Source of the DNA: Lachnospiraceae bacterium
Lineage (GTDB): Bacteria > Bacillota > Clostridia > Lachnospirales > Lachnospiraceae
Reading direction: 5' to 3'
DNA: 64,000 nucleotides
Assembly: GCA_021202635.1 (NCBI GenBank)
Contig: JAJQCQ010000044.1
Span: 1-64,000, forward strand
Shown: piece by piece, positions 38,181 to 48,147 of the stretch
Numbering within the stretch: position 1 is the first letter of the stretch
Layout of the letters: every line of letters begins with the position of its first letter
Notes under the pieces: generated by a model
What the model saw: only the letters and a program-made list of their open reading frames with translations
What the model was told of the DNA's origin: nothing
Databases searched by the model: none
Made by a program: the position numbers and the translations under genes

Positions 38181-38843
38181 TCAGCAGATTTTAAATCCGC
38201 CCGCCGGCTCTGCCTCTTTGCTTTCTTCTTCCCTGTAGGGAATCTTCCTCTCCAGGGCACAGATTCCCAGGCTCGCTCCCGCGGAAAACAGCAGGCATAA
38301 AGCGCAGCGAAATTCTGCCATCGCAGCAGCGTCCAGATGCAGCAGCAGATAAACAACTGTCAGGACAGATGCCGCGAACAGTCCTGCCGCCGCCGTTACT
38401 GTAGAGCGCCGGATGGAAACGCTGGTTGTACGATACTCATAAATGGTCAGCTTACGCGGCGCTGTCAGATAATTGACAAGCGTGCACAGAATCCAGAACA
38501 GCCCCACCAGAGAAACCACCTCCGCAGCGGTCACATAAACGGCTCTGTTGCTGCCCACACTTTCCAGCGCTCCCGCCACAAACAGAGCTACGGCAGCCGC
38601 AAACAGAAGGATATAAGCCACGCGAAGCCCGATTCTCTGATGGCCGGACAGATCCTGTATGCGATAAATATCTGTATACACATGTTCAATTTTCGTCTTT
38701 CCGTTTGGCAGTACCTTCTGCACCTCTGTGTAGCCTTCAAAATAACTGTGATATTTGCGGCTGTGGAAATCCAGAGTTTTGCCGTCCGGTTTTTTTATAG
38801 TGGATTCCTTTTTTCCGCCATAATACACCATATTTTCGCTCAT
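38181..38843 (-). CDS. Membrane protein of unknown function
   Basis: N-terminal cytosolic region then multiple TM; start MSENMVYYGGKKE. Confidence 0.55.
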   Translation of the reverse strand: MSENMVYYGGKKESTIKKPDGKTLDFHSRKYHSYFEGYTEVQKVLPNGKTKIEHVYTDIYRIQDLSGHQRIGLRVAYILLFAAAVALFVAGALESVGSNRAVYVTAAEVVSLVGLFWILCTLVNYLTAPRKLTIYEYRTTSVSIRRSTVTAAAGLFAASVLTVVYLLLHLDAAAMAEFRCALCLLFSAGASLGICALERKIPYREEESKEAEPAGGFKIC

Positions 38844-38941
38844 ACAGGATTCTTCCCTTCTATAATTATGATGCCAGAGTCCGAGGTTCTGATACCACGG
38901 TATTGCCATAAGGCAATTCTACATACCGAGGCGTTCCTTAT

Positions 38942-39892
38942 TTAATTGATCTCCCGTACCCTGCAGCACGACACAAAATGTCCGGGTTCGACTTCCTCCA
39001 GCTTCTGCGGCTGATGGCAGGCCTCCGTCGCATATGGACAGCGGGCCGCAAAACGACAGCCAGGCTTTGGATTAATCGGGGAGGTGATCTCGCCAGTCAG
39101 CTGGATCCGCTGCATCGGATGATCCAGATCCGCTGACGGAATCGCCGACAGCAGTGCTTTTGTATACGGATGCAGCGTTTCACGGAACAGATCGTCCGCG
39201 GAAGCTTTTTCTACCAGCTGCCCCAGGTACATCACGCAGATGTTCGTAGAAATATGCCGCACAACAGACAGGTCATGTGTGATAAACATATAGGCCATCC
39301 CCATCTGCTCCTGCAGATCCATCAGCAGGTTCAGCACCTGTGCCTGGATCGAAACGTCCAGCGCGGACACCGGCTCATCACAGACGATGAATTCCGGGTT
39401 CAACGCCAGGGCACGCGCGATGCCGACACGCTGCCTGCGGCCTCCGTCCAGCTCATGCGGATAGCTCACCCGCAGCCGTTGGTCAATGCCTACCAGATCC
39501 ATCAGTCGGTTCGTCTCCTCCTCCAGCTGTGACTTCTGGAATCGTCCGGAATATTGCAGCGGCTCCCGCACCGTTTCCTCAATCGTCATACGAGGATTCA
39601 GAGAGGAATAGGGGCCCTGAAAGATAATTTGCATCTTTTCCCGGATCTTTTTCAGCTTCTTTCCCTGCACATGGGTGATATCCTCACCGTTTAGCAGCAC
39701 CTGGCCGTCCGTCGCCTCATGCAGACGGATGACTGCCCTGCCCAGAGTGGATTTTCCGCAGCCAGACTCTCCTACCACTCCCAGAGTCTCCCCTTTTGAG
39801 ATGGTAAAGGACACATCATCCACAGCGTGATTCATCCCGGCGGGAACCTTAAAATATTTCTTCAGATTTTTGACTTCAATCAGATTTCCCAT
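38942..39892 (-). CDS. Oligo/dipeptide ABC transporter ATP-binding protein (DppF/OppF-like)
   Basis: GESGCGKSTLGRAVI; C-terminal CRFAARCPYATEACHQ oligo_HPY motif. Confidence 0.93.
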   Translation of the reverse strand: MGNLIEVKNLKKYFKVPAGMNHAVDDVSFTISKGETLGVVGESGCGKSTLGRAVIRLHEATDGQVLLNGEDITHVQGKKLKKIREKMQIIFQGPYSSLNPRMTIEETVREPLQYSGRFQKSQLEEETNRLMDLVGIDQRLRVSYPHELDGGRRQRVGIARALALNPEFIVCDEPVSALDVSIQAQVLNLLMDLQEQMGMAYMFITHDLSVVRHISTNICVMYLGQLVEKASADDLFRETLHPYTKALLSAIPSADLDHPMQRIQLTGEITSPINPKPGCRFAARCPYATEACHQPQKLEEVEPGHFVSCCRVREIN

Positions 39893-39895
39893 GCC

Positions 39896-40879
39896 TTACA
39901 CCTCCGTTTCTCTCTGGCAGCAGCGCACGAAATGGCCCGGTGCGATTTCTTTCAGAACAGGATGTGCCTTACAGCCCTCCTGCGCATATTTACAGCGGGG
40001 CGCGAACGCACAGCCTTCCGGAAGATCCGTAGGATCTGGCGGCATACCGGCGATCGGCTCCAGGCGCGAGGTTCTCACATGGATATCCGGGAGAGAATGA
40101 AACAGTCCGATCGTATACGGATGCGTCGGATGCCGGAAAATCGCTTCCTTCGTACCATACTCCACCAGCTCGCCGGCATAAATCACAGCCACTTTGTCGC
40201 AGGTCTCCGCCACGATGCCCAAATCATGCGTGATCAGGATCATGGAGGTCTGATATTTTTCACGAAGCTCCCGTATCAGGTCAAGCACCTGTGCCTGGAT
40301 TGTTACATCCAGCGCGGTCGTCGGCTCGTCTGCAAGAAGCAGTGCCGGATTGCAGGCCAGCGCCATAGCGATTACCACACGCTGTTTCATACCGCCGGAA
40401 AACTGATGCGGGTACTCGGAATAACGCTCTCTGGGGATATTTACCATCTCCAGCATATCCTGTGCCCGCTTCACCAGCTCCTGTTTGCTGACTCCTTTAT
40501 TGTGGAGCTCCAGCACCTCCAGAATCTGGTCGCCGACCGTCATCAGAGGATTCAGCGCCGTCATGGGGTCCTGAAAAATCATGGCGATTTTCTCACCGCG
40601 AACCTTCAGCATTTCTTCCTCCGACAGCTCCATCAGGTTCACGCCGTCCAGTTCAATCGTCCCGCCCTTAAAGATTGCGGGCGGATCGGGTAAAATCCGC
40701 AGAATAGACCGCGCGATCGTCGTTTTGCCCGCACCGGTCTCGCCCACCAGTCCCAGCGCCTCCCCTTTTTCCATATCAAAGGAAACGCCGTTTACCGCGT
40801 GGACAATCTTTTTCCCGGAGGTATACACGACTTCTATATCTTTTACCGAGAGGAATGCCCGCTCTTTTTGTTCTGTCAT
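39896..40879 (-). CDS. Oligo/dipeptide ABC transporter ATP-binding protein (DppD/OppD-like)
   Basis: [52 protein letters not shown]. Confidence 0.93.
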   Translation of the reverse strand: MTEQKERAFLSVKDIEVVYTSGKKIVHAVNGVSFDMEKGEALGLVGETGAGKTTIARSILRILPDPPAIFKGGTIELDGVNLMELSEEEMLKVRGEKIAMIFQDPMTALNPLMTVGDQILEVLELHNKGVSKQELVKRAQDMLEMVNIPRERYSEYPHQFSGGMKQRVVIAMALACNPALLLADEPTTALDVTIQAQVLDLIRELREKYQTSMILITHDLGIVAETCDKVAVIYAGELVEYGTKEAIFRHPTHPYTIGLFHSLPDIHVRTSRLEPIAGMPPDPTDLPEGCAFAPRCKYAQEGCKAHPVLKEIAPGHFVRCCQRETEV

Positions 40880-40896
40880 GACAAATTCCTCCTTTA

Positions 40897-41781
40897 TCAG
40901 CTTCTGAGCTTCGGATCCAGCGCATCGCGAAGACCATCGCCCAGCAGGTTAATAGCCAGCACCGTCAGAGCGATGATCAGGCCGGGGAACAGAATAATAT
41001 GAGGATAATAGAGGATATCCGCTTTGCCGTCTGCGAGCATGGCGCCCCACTCCGGTGTCGGCGGCTGGATGCCCAGACCGATGTAAGAGAGCGTCGCCGC
41101 CATCGTAATCGTCTGACCAATCGTCATCGTCGCCGTGACAATCGTCGGAGCGATGACATTCGGCAGCAGATGCTTAAACATGATCTTGCTCTTCGGGCAA
41201 TTGATTGATTCCGCCGCCTCCAGATATTCCTTATTCCTCTCACGTAGGATCTGCGCACGCTGCATCCGGACATTTCCCGGAACGCCGCCGATCGCAAGCG
41301 CGATAATCGTATTCGTAAAACCGCTGCCCAGGGTCGCGGAAATCAGCAGACACAGCAGCATGCCGGGAATCGCGGACCAGATATCCATGATACGCATGAT
41401 AACCGTCTCCACAATACCTCCGAAATACCCCGCCAGGGATCCTAAAAGGACGCCAACCACACTTCCCAGAAGCGCCGTCAGAATACCCAGTGCCAGAGAA
41501 TAACGGCCGCCAACCATCAGACGGGTCAGAATATCTCGTCCGAGCGCGTCCGTGCCAAACGGATGCGCCAGGCTCGGCAGCGCCTTGATGTTCATCAGGT
41601 CAAACTGATCATACGTGTATGGCGAGAGGAACGGTCCGATCAGGCAAAACAGGACAATGACGATAAACAGGATAGCGCCCAGCTTCGCACTTGGTGCTTT
41701 TACCGTGCGTTCGAGAGTCTCTGCCAGCATGGATTTTTTCTTTATTTTTTGTAGTTTTGCCACAGCTTCCTTTGCAGCCAT
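40897..41781 (-). CDS. ABC transporter permease (DppC/OppC-like)
   Basis: FGTDALGRDILTRLMVGGRYSLALG; EYLEAAESINCPKSKIMFKHLLPN. Confidence 0.92.
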   Translation of the reverse strand: MAAKEAVAKLQKIKKKSMLAETLERTVKAPSAKLGAILFIVIVLFCLIGPFLSPYTYDQFDLMNIKALPSLAHPFGTDALGRDILTRLMVGGRYSLALGILTALLGSVVGVLLGSLAGYFGGIVETVIMRIMDIWSAIPGMLLCLLISATLGSGFTNTIIALAIGGVPGNVRMQRAQILRERNKEYLEAAESINCPKSKIMFKHLLPNVIAPTIVTATMTIGQTITMAATLSYIGLGIQPPTPEWGAMLADGKADILYYPHIILFPGLIIALTVLAINLLGDGLRDALDPKLRS

Positions 41782-41785
41782 CTGC

Positions 41786-42756
41786 TCATTCCTCCTTCCC
41801 TTTCTTCTTCCCGGCCAGCTTGCCGGAAGCAGAATACTGTGCCTTGATCCGAGGATCTACAAACGCATACGCCAGATCCACCACCAGCATGGCAATGGAA
41901 GTAAACAGCGCGAAGAATACTACGCAGCCCCGCACAATCGGATAGTCCCGGGAATTGATGCCAGTCAGCATGTAAAGTCCGACACCCGGAATAGAAAACA
42001 CAGATTCAATAACCGCGCCACCGGCAACGATGCTCGAAAAACCGGTTCCCAGTGAGGTGATAATCGGCATCAGGCGTTCGGCAGCATGTGCCGGCGCACA
42101 ACCACGCCTTCTGCCTGTCCCTTCGCACGAGCGGTCGTAATGTAATCCGCCCGGAACACCTCCAGCATGGAGGAACGGGTCTGGCGGGCATTCACCGCGA
42201 TGCCAGGAAGAGACATCACGATAATCGGCATGATAAAGCTCTTCCAGCTGTCCACACCATACGCAGGCAGCCAGCCCAGCCTCTGCGCAAATAACACAAT
42301 CATCATCAGTGCCAGCCAGAAGTCCGGGATCGAAATAAAGACCATTGCAATCACCATGGACACAGAATCTTGCCACCGCCCCTCATGCGTAGCAGCGAAA
42401 ATACCAAGAGAAAGACCCACCGCTACATTCAGAATCATCGCCGTCAGGCCGATAAATACCGTGTAAGGAAGGTGGTTCAGCAATTCCTGCATCACCGGCA
42501 CATTGTAGGTCCAGGAGGTTCCCAGATCCAGATGCAAAAAGGTATCGGACATGAAGCTGGCGAGCTGCGCCAGATACGATTTATCCAGGCCAAGCACGGC
42601 TCTTAAGTTTTCCACATCGGCAGCCGTAGCAGTCGGGCCCAGCTGATTTCGCGCCGGATCACCGGGTGTGAAATACAGGATCGTAAAAATGACAAAAGCC
42701 GCAGCAATCATGATGACGATAACCATCAGAATTCGCTTGATAATATACCTTGCCAT
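41786..42756 (-). pseudogene. ABC transporter permease (DppB/OppB-like), interrupted by a 1-nt frameshift
   Basis: ORF 42783..42070 ends ...VVRRHMLPNA* and ORF 42376..41786 continues ...LMPIITSLGTGFSSIVAGGAVIESVFSIPGVG; joins at about 42070 as HMLPNALMPIITSLG if one base is restored. Confidence 0.88.
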
Positions 42757-42778
42757 AAAGTTTTCTCCTTTTTGATAA

Positions 42779-42841
42779 GGCAACGGCGATTTCGCCGCTG
42801 CCCCAGGAACTCACGGGCTGCAGGGAGGCGCAGCCCGTGAG
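42779..42841 (-). other. Tandem strong hairpins in the SBP-DppB intercistronic gap
   Basis: GGCAACGGCGA/TCGCCGCTGCC and perfect CTCACGGGCTGC/GCAGCCCGTGAG. Confidence 0.75.
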
Positions 42842-42893
42842 GAAGTTTATCTTATTTTTCTCCAGATCCGTATGAACTACGTATCGGCGTCGT

Positions 42894-44483
42894 TTACTGC
42901 TCTTCGTAGGTCGAGCCGCCCGGAACATAATTCAGGTTGTTATCGTAGCAGACCTCCACCAGCGTGTTGCTGTAGATCGTTGTATTGACAGGAACACCGA
43001 TCGGGCATACATATCCATTGTCCATCCACTGCGCACGCAGTGCATCGAGATTCTCTGTCGTATTGCCCTCCATGGTATTACACAGCTCATAAAGCTCCTG
43101 CAGGGTCGCATCGTCAACGTTGTTGATCGTCAGACCGTCATCATTGATCGTATTGTCCAGGATTACCTGAGACAGGCTGATGCAGAATCCGCCGGATGCG
43201 CAGTAGGTCAGCATCAGATCCCACGCATCGTTGTCGTACTGTGTCGTCTGTATCGTACTGTTATCTACTGCCTGCATACTTACGGTCACACCCAGCTGGC
43301 CCAGCAGAGCCGTGATGATGGTACCCATATTCTTAAAGTCCTCGTCGCTGCTGGTATAGAAACGCAGGGTCTCGCCATTGTAATTAGAAGCTGCAAGATA
43401 TTCCTTCGCCAGATCCAGGTCATAAACGGTCATGTAATTTTCTTCCGATTCCCACTTCTCATCATAATCAGCGAAAATGCTGGTACCCAGGTCATAGGCC
43501 GGGTTGAATCCGGAAACTGCCGCGCAGATCTGTGTATTATCCAGCGCGTAGTAAATTGCCAGACGCAGGTTCACATCATCCATAACCCCGCCCGCGATGC
43601 AGTTTGACTCCAGATAATAAACCATGTTGCTGTCCGAATAGGAAACGGTAAAGTCATCCGCATACTGTCCGCCTTCCTCGAATTCAGAGAGGCTGGAGGT
43701 ATCAAAATAATCGGAATACTGAATCGCGCCGGTTGTCAGAGCCACCGTCTGGGAAGCTGCCTCCGCGATAATATCATATTCGATCGTCTGTACATTTCTT
43801 TTATGGCTCTGTCTGGTCAGGTCGTCGGTCTGCCAGTAATTGTCATTTGCCTCAAGAATAACCTTGGAGCCGGACTGATACTGGCTGATCACATACGGGC
43901 CGGTAGCGACCGGTTCTGTCGCAAAGTTGTGCGACTCATAAGAAGTCTGGGAGAAAATTGCCGTGCCGGCCCAGATAAATTCGAGCGCTCCGATGGCTAC
44001 CATCGGGTCTGTGCTGAACGTAAAGCGAACCGTGTAATCGTCTACTTTCTCAATTCCCTCAAAGATATCATATTTCAGACCATATCCGGAATCAATCAGC
44101 ACCTGATAGGAATAAATGATATCATCCGCTGTAATCGCATTTCCGTCCGCATCAACGATATAGTCATAGATTTCTACATCATAGGTCGTCTCATCCACCG
44201 CCGTATAACCCTTTGCCAGAACCGGCACATACTCTGCGCCGTCCATATCGAACAGACACTCATAAACCTGATGCCATACCAGGTTCTTTCCGGACTGGTT
44301 CGGGTTCCATGGAGAAAATTCCTGCGGATCCGAGCTCATGCCAATCACAATACTGTCCAGACGTCCGTTGTCCAGGATCTCCGCATTCGCTGTCATAGGT
44401 ATTCCCATAGTCAGTCCCAATGCTCCGGCAAGGATTCCCGCTGAGGAGCCCTTCAGAAAATCTCTTCTTGTTATTTCTCTCAT
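42894..44483 (-). CDS. ABC transporter substrate-binding protein, family 5, Tat-type signal
   Basis: MREITRRDFLKGSSAGILAGALGL; SBP_bac_5-like body. Confidence 0.9.
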   Translation of the reverse strand: MREITRRDFLKGSSAGILAGALGLTMGIPMTANAEILDNGRLDSIVIGMSSDPQEFSPWNPNQSGKNLVWHQVYECLFDMDGAEYVPVLAKGYTAVDETTYDVEIYDYIVDADGNAITADDIIYSYQVLIDSGYGLKYDIFEGIEKVDDYTVRFTFSTDPMVAIGALEFIWAGTAIFSQTSYESHNFATEPVATGPYVISQYQSGSKVILEANDNYWQTDDLTRQSHKRNVQTIEYDIIAEAASQTVALTTGAIQYSDYFDTSSLSEFEEGGQYADDFTVSYSDSNMVYYLESNCIAGGVMDDVNLRLAIYYALDNTQICAAVSGFNPAYDLGTSIFADYDEKWESEENYMTVYDLDLAKEYLAASNYNGETLRFYTSSDEDFKNMGTIITALLGQLGVTVSMQAVDNSTIQTTQYDNDAWDLMLTYCASGGFCISLSQVILDNTINDDGLTINNVDDATLQELYELCNTMEGNTTENLDALRAQWMDNGYVCPIGVPVNTTIYSNTLVEVCYDNNLNYVPGGSTYEEQ

Positions 44484-44744
44484 TATCGTATCCTCCTGTT
44501 TGTTTTCCACCGATGGTACTGTTCTTATCTTCACAGCTACCAATTAACAATATTCCGCAAACGTTACCTACAGGCCAGTAGTAAAATCGTTAATAAAATA
44601 CTAATTTAGTTTTCAATTTTTGTCAATATGCCGGGCATTTCGTCTTATTAAATGCAAATTTCCATTTCAGAAACGACAAATTGCACAAAAAGAAGTCTGA
44701 GTTTTTCACCTCAGACTTTCTCTCTTTCTAATCTTCTGTTTTCT

Positions 44745-45641
44745 TTATCTTCCGGTATTTTCGTTTCCGTTTTCTTCTATCTTCTGCCGTACAAAGCGGA
44801 TAAAATCCTGCACCGCCATAGAGCGCCTCCGGTTCTTCCGAACCCAGAGGTCTACGTGTACTTCAATTTCCGGTTCCAGAGGAACAATCGCGATCTTCCC
44901 CTCATTCTGCCGCATCGTCAGGTTCTTCATCATAATCGAACAGCCGCCGCTGTCCACGATATTCTGTACCACCGCATCGCCGCGCGCGCAGATCATAGAA
45001 ATCCGCGGTGTGAAATGCGCATCGGCAAAGGCACGTCGGCAATAATCAAAATGACGGCTCTCTGCTGGCAGCATGATAAAGCTTTCCTCCTTCAGCTGCT
45101 CCAGGCAAATCGAAGTCTGACCAGCCAGCGGATGACGCACCGGCAGCACAACCGCCATGCTGTCCACAGCAAACGGAATCCGGTCAAACAGTTCCGTATC
45201 CAGCTCCTCATCGCAGAGCAGAGCCGCGTCAATCTCTCCTTTGGCAAGCATCTGAATCGACTGGTTCCGGTTCTCTTTATCCAGATTGTGAATAATATAA
45301 TGCGGATATTTCCGATGAAACAAGGTGATCAGATCCACGATGCGGTAATCTGTCGTAAAGGTAATGCTGTCATTCGATGTAGCTTTCCACTTGGCCAGAT
45401 CACCCAGACACCAGTCTTCATCCTCTATCAGCCTTCTGGCGTGGGGCAGGAACTCCTGGTCGAATTCACTCAAAGAGATCGAATGCCCCTCTCGCTCAAA
45501 CAAAGTACCCCCGATATCGTCTTCCAATGTCTTGATATGCTTAAACAGGCTGGAATGAGAGGTGTAAAGCCTTTTCGCCGCCTCCGCATAATTGAGCGTG
45601 TCCGCTACCACAAGGAATTCCCGTACATAGGTTGTCTGCAT
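44745..45641 (-). CDS. LysR family transcriptional regulator
   Basis: REFLVVADTLNYAEAAKRLYTSHSSLFKHIKTLEDDIGGTLFER. Confidence 0.92.
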   Translation of the reverse strand: MQTTYVREFLVVADTLNYAEAAKRLYTSHSSLFKHIKTLEDDIGGTLFEREGHSISLSEFDQEFLPHARRLIEDEDWCLGDLAKWKATSNDSITFTTDYRIVDLITLFHRKYPHYIIHNLDKENRNQSIQMLAKGEIDAALLCDEELDTELFDRIPFAVDSMAVVLPVRHPLAGQTSICLEQLKEESFIMLPAESRHFDYCRRAFADAHFTPRISMICARGDAVVQNIVDSGGCSIMMKNLTMRQNEGKIAIVPLEPEIEVHVDLWVRKNRRRSMAVQDFIRFVRQKIEENGNENTGR

Positions 45642-45736
45642 TTTACTATCACCTCCGGCTTTTCTGCCTTTTTGTTATTTTAACATGATATTTCGCAAAA
45701 TGCATTCATTTTTATTTCTCCTTATCACCTTATCGC

Positions 45737-45796
45737 TTGACATTTTTTATAAGCTCATTATAATAAACTCATAATATACCAACTCATGAGTTGGTA
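45737..45796 (+). promoter_or_regulatory. Consensus promoter followed by a 20-bp perfect palindrome
   Basis: TTGACA (45737-45742), 16 nt, TATAAT (45759-45764); TACCAACTCATGAGTTGGTA at 45777-45796. Confidence 0.75.
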
Positions 45797-45914
45797 ATTA
45801 TTCCATTCCCCCGTTTTTTTCGACACAGCATTCGCCGTCAGAAGATTTCTCTGCCGCCTGCGTATCGTCGCGAACGCTATCCACACGGATAGTTTATACA
45901 AAAAGGAGTCCCAG

Positions 45915-47318
45915 ATGTTTTATTGCCGTGAGAAAGAACTGTTCTCAATGGAAAAGCGATACAAAAAAGGGCATTTCGAATGTATTATCATTTACGGAAG
46001 ACGGCGTGTTGGCAAGACTTCGCTGATCAACGAGTTTTGCAAAAACAAGCCTGTGGTCTATTTTTCTGCACTGAACGCATCATCCCGCGAAAATCTGGAA
46101 GCCTTATCAAAGGCTATTTACACCTGCCAGAATCCGGACGCCGTGAATGCACCCACTTACCACAGCTATGCTGACGCGCTGGACGCTATCGGTGAACTGG
46201 CCGTCAATCAAAGGCTGGTATTTGTCATCGATGAATATCCGTACCTCGCCAAAGCGGAAGAATCCATCTCCTCACGCCTTCAGCACGAAATCGACCATAA
46301 GTGGCAAAACAGCCAGCTGTTTCTGATTTTATGCGGCTCTTCTATGAGTTTTATGGAATATCAGGTGCTGGGGTATGAAAGTCCATTGTATGGAAGGCGC
46401 ACTGCTCAATATAAGATTTCTGCATTAAATTACAGAGAAATGACCGTATTTCATCCGGAACTGTCTGCGGAAGATCAGGCACTTTTGTATGGAATCACGG
46501 GCGGTATCCCGCATTATATAAACAAACTGGAAGTAGAAGATGACCTGGAGGAGGCGCTTCTGGAAAACCTGTTCGATCCATCCGCCTACCTGTTTGAAGA
46601 GCCGGAAAATCTCCTGAAACAGGAGCTCCGGGAACCGGCTATTTACAATTCCGTGATATCCTCGATTGCCGGCGGTGCAAGCCGTGCAAATGAAATTGCC
46701 ACAAAATCCGGACTGGAATCCGGAGTCTGCGCAAAATATTTAAAAGTTCTTCTGGATCTGGGAATTCTCAGGAAAGAATTTCCGATCGGGGAAAAGCCGG
46801 GAAAGAAGACCATTTACCAAATCGATGATAATTTTTTTCGGTTCTGGTATCGGTTCGTCCCTCACAATATGTCGATTATCAATGCCGGAAGGATCCGCTC
46901 CGTTTACAAGCAGGCGGTACAGTGCAATCTTTCTGATTATATGGGCATCATTTTTGAAAAAATGTGCCGGGACTATCTGCTGCTTTATGAACAGGATCTG
47001 CCCATTGTCCTGAATGATGTCGGACAATGGTGGGGAACCGACTCGGAAAACCGGAAAGAAATCCAGATCGATATTGTGGGAATTCCACTCGAGGGAAACG
47101 AGTATTTGATCGGTTCCTGCAAATACCGCAATGAAAAGATCGGCGTGGACGAGCTGGAACTGCTTCGCAGATATGCATCTGTTTTTCGAAAAAACGGAGT
47201 ATTTCATTATTATATTTTTTCTAAAGGCGGGTTTACGCAGTCTCTGCTTGATCTGGCGGAAAACGGCGAAGTAACGCTGCTGACGCTGGAGGATATTTAT
47301 ACCCGCGGCGTTAACTGA
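45915..47318 (+). CDS. P-loop ATPase with DUF234 C-terminus
   Basis: IIYGRRRVGKTSLINEF, LVFVIDEYPYLAKAEE, C-terminal IQIDIVGIPLEGNEYLIGSCKYRNEKIG. Confidence 0.9.
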   Translation: MFYCREKELFSMEKRYKKGHFECIIIYGRRRVGKTSLINEFCKNKPVVYFSALNASSRENLEALSKAIYTCQNPDAVNAPTYHSYADALDAIGELAVNQRLVFVIDEYPYLAKAEESISSRLQHEIDHKWQNSQLFLILCGSSMSFMEYQVLGYESPLYGRRTAQYKISALNYREMTVFHPELSAEDQALLYGITGGIPHYINKLEVEDDLEEALLENLFDPSAYLFEEPENLLKQELREPAIYNSVISSIAGGASRANEIATKSGLESGVCAKYLKVLLDLGILRKEFPIGEKPGKKTIYQIDDNFFRFWYRFVPHNMSIINAGRIRSVYKQAVQCNLSDYMGIIFEKMCRDYLLLYEQDLPIVLNDVGQWWGTDSENRKEIQIDIVGIPLEGNEYLIGSCKYRNEKIGVDELELLRRYASVFRKNGVFHYYIFSKGGFTQSLLDLAENGEVTLLTLEDIYTRGVN

Positions 47319-47361
47319 CTTTTGGCTTTATTGGCATTTCACTTCCGATTTTATTGATACT

Positions 47362-48033
47362 TTAATTCCTCACGCAGCCCGTGTGCAATCGAGCAGGGAG
47401 ATTTTCTCCTTTCATGTACTGCTCTCTGGTCAGAATCGCGGCGGCATTGGACGCGCCAAACCAGGAAGCGATCAGATCCACCGACGCCCGCCCCAGCACC
47501 CGGAACAGCGGATGAACCACCGGCCGGAGGATCACGCCGAAGAATTCCATAATCCCGCAGTCCGTCAGAAACGGCAGCAGGAAGCTAAAGCTGATCACGA
47601 TGCAGACCAGGGTACAGGAGAGATCAACCATCGACGCGCCCGTGTCTGCGGAGAGAATCCACTCCGGTCCGAAGCCGAGCACTACCATAATGGAGACAAT
47701 CATGCCAATCTCCTTGGAGATCAGATAAAAGGGCGAGGCGGAAAAGCCTTTCCTCAGATAATTGTTTTTCTGAATCCACTCCGGCTTGCAGATAAAATTG
47801 TACAGCGTCAGCACACCGGAAACAATCATTAAAATCATCAGTATGTAAGGCAGCGACGCGCCGAACAGATTTTTCAGAAACGTTTTGATATAGTCCAGAA
47901 GCGTCGTAAACGAATCGCCCTGGGGAACCGGCACCAGAAACATCAGAATGCCGAACGCTGAGCCGAAAATGAATTTTAGCAGATTCTTCGTGTTTAGATT
48001 GCTCGCATTTATATTTGTATTTTCATTTTTCAT
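47362..48033 (-). pseudogene. YjiH family (nucleoside-recognition/Gate-like) membrane protein, C-terminally truncated
   Basis: LLKFIFGSAFGILMFLVPVPQGDSFTTLLDY...; similarity to family ends at REQYMKGE and is followed by an unrelated 13-residue tail. Confidence 0.65.
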
Positions 48034-48147
48034 TTTCCTGATAAACTCCCTCTGTAGTATTATCCTTTCTATTTTCCCGTATCCATCTTCGTTTACACAC
48101 TTGTCAGTCACGCTTCTCATCGGCGCTTCTGCTGTCTGAAAACCCAT

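Noticed and set aside
42060-42080. Programmed +1 frameshift as the default explanation in the DppB-like gene
   Set aside because: GCC-TGA lacks an obvious stimulatory element and such permeases are normally single-frame; a 1-nt deletion or sequencing indel is more likely.
44652-45683. 343-aa plus-strand ORF opposite LysR gene
   Set aside because: LysR reading on the minus strand is clearly real; this ORF is its shadow.
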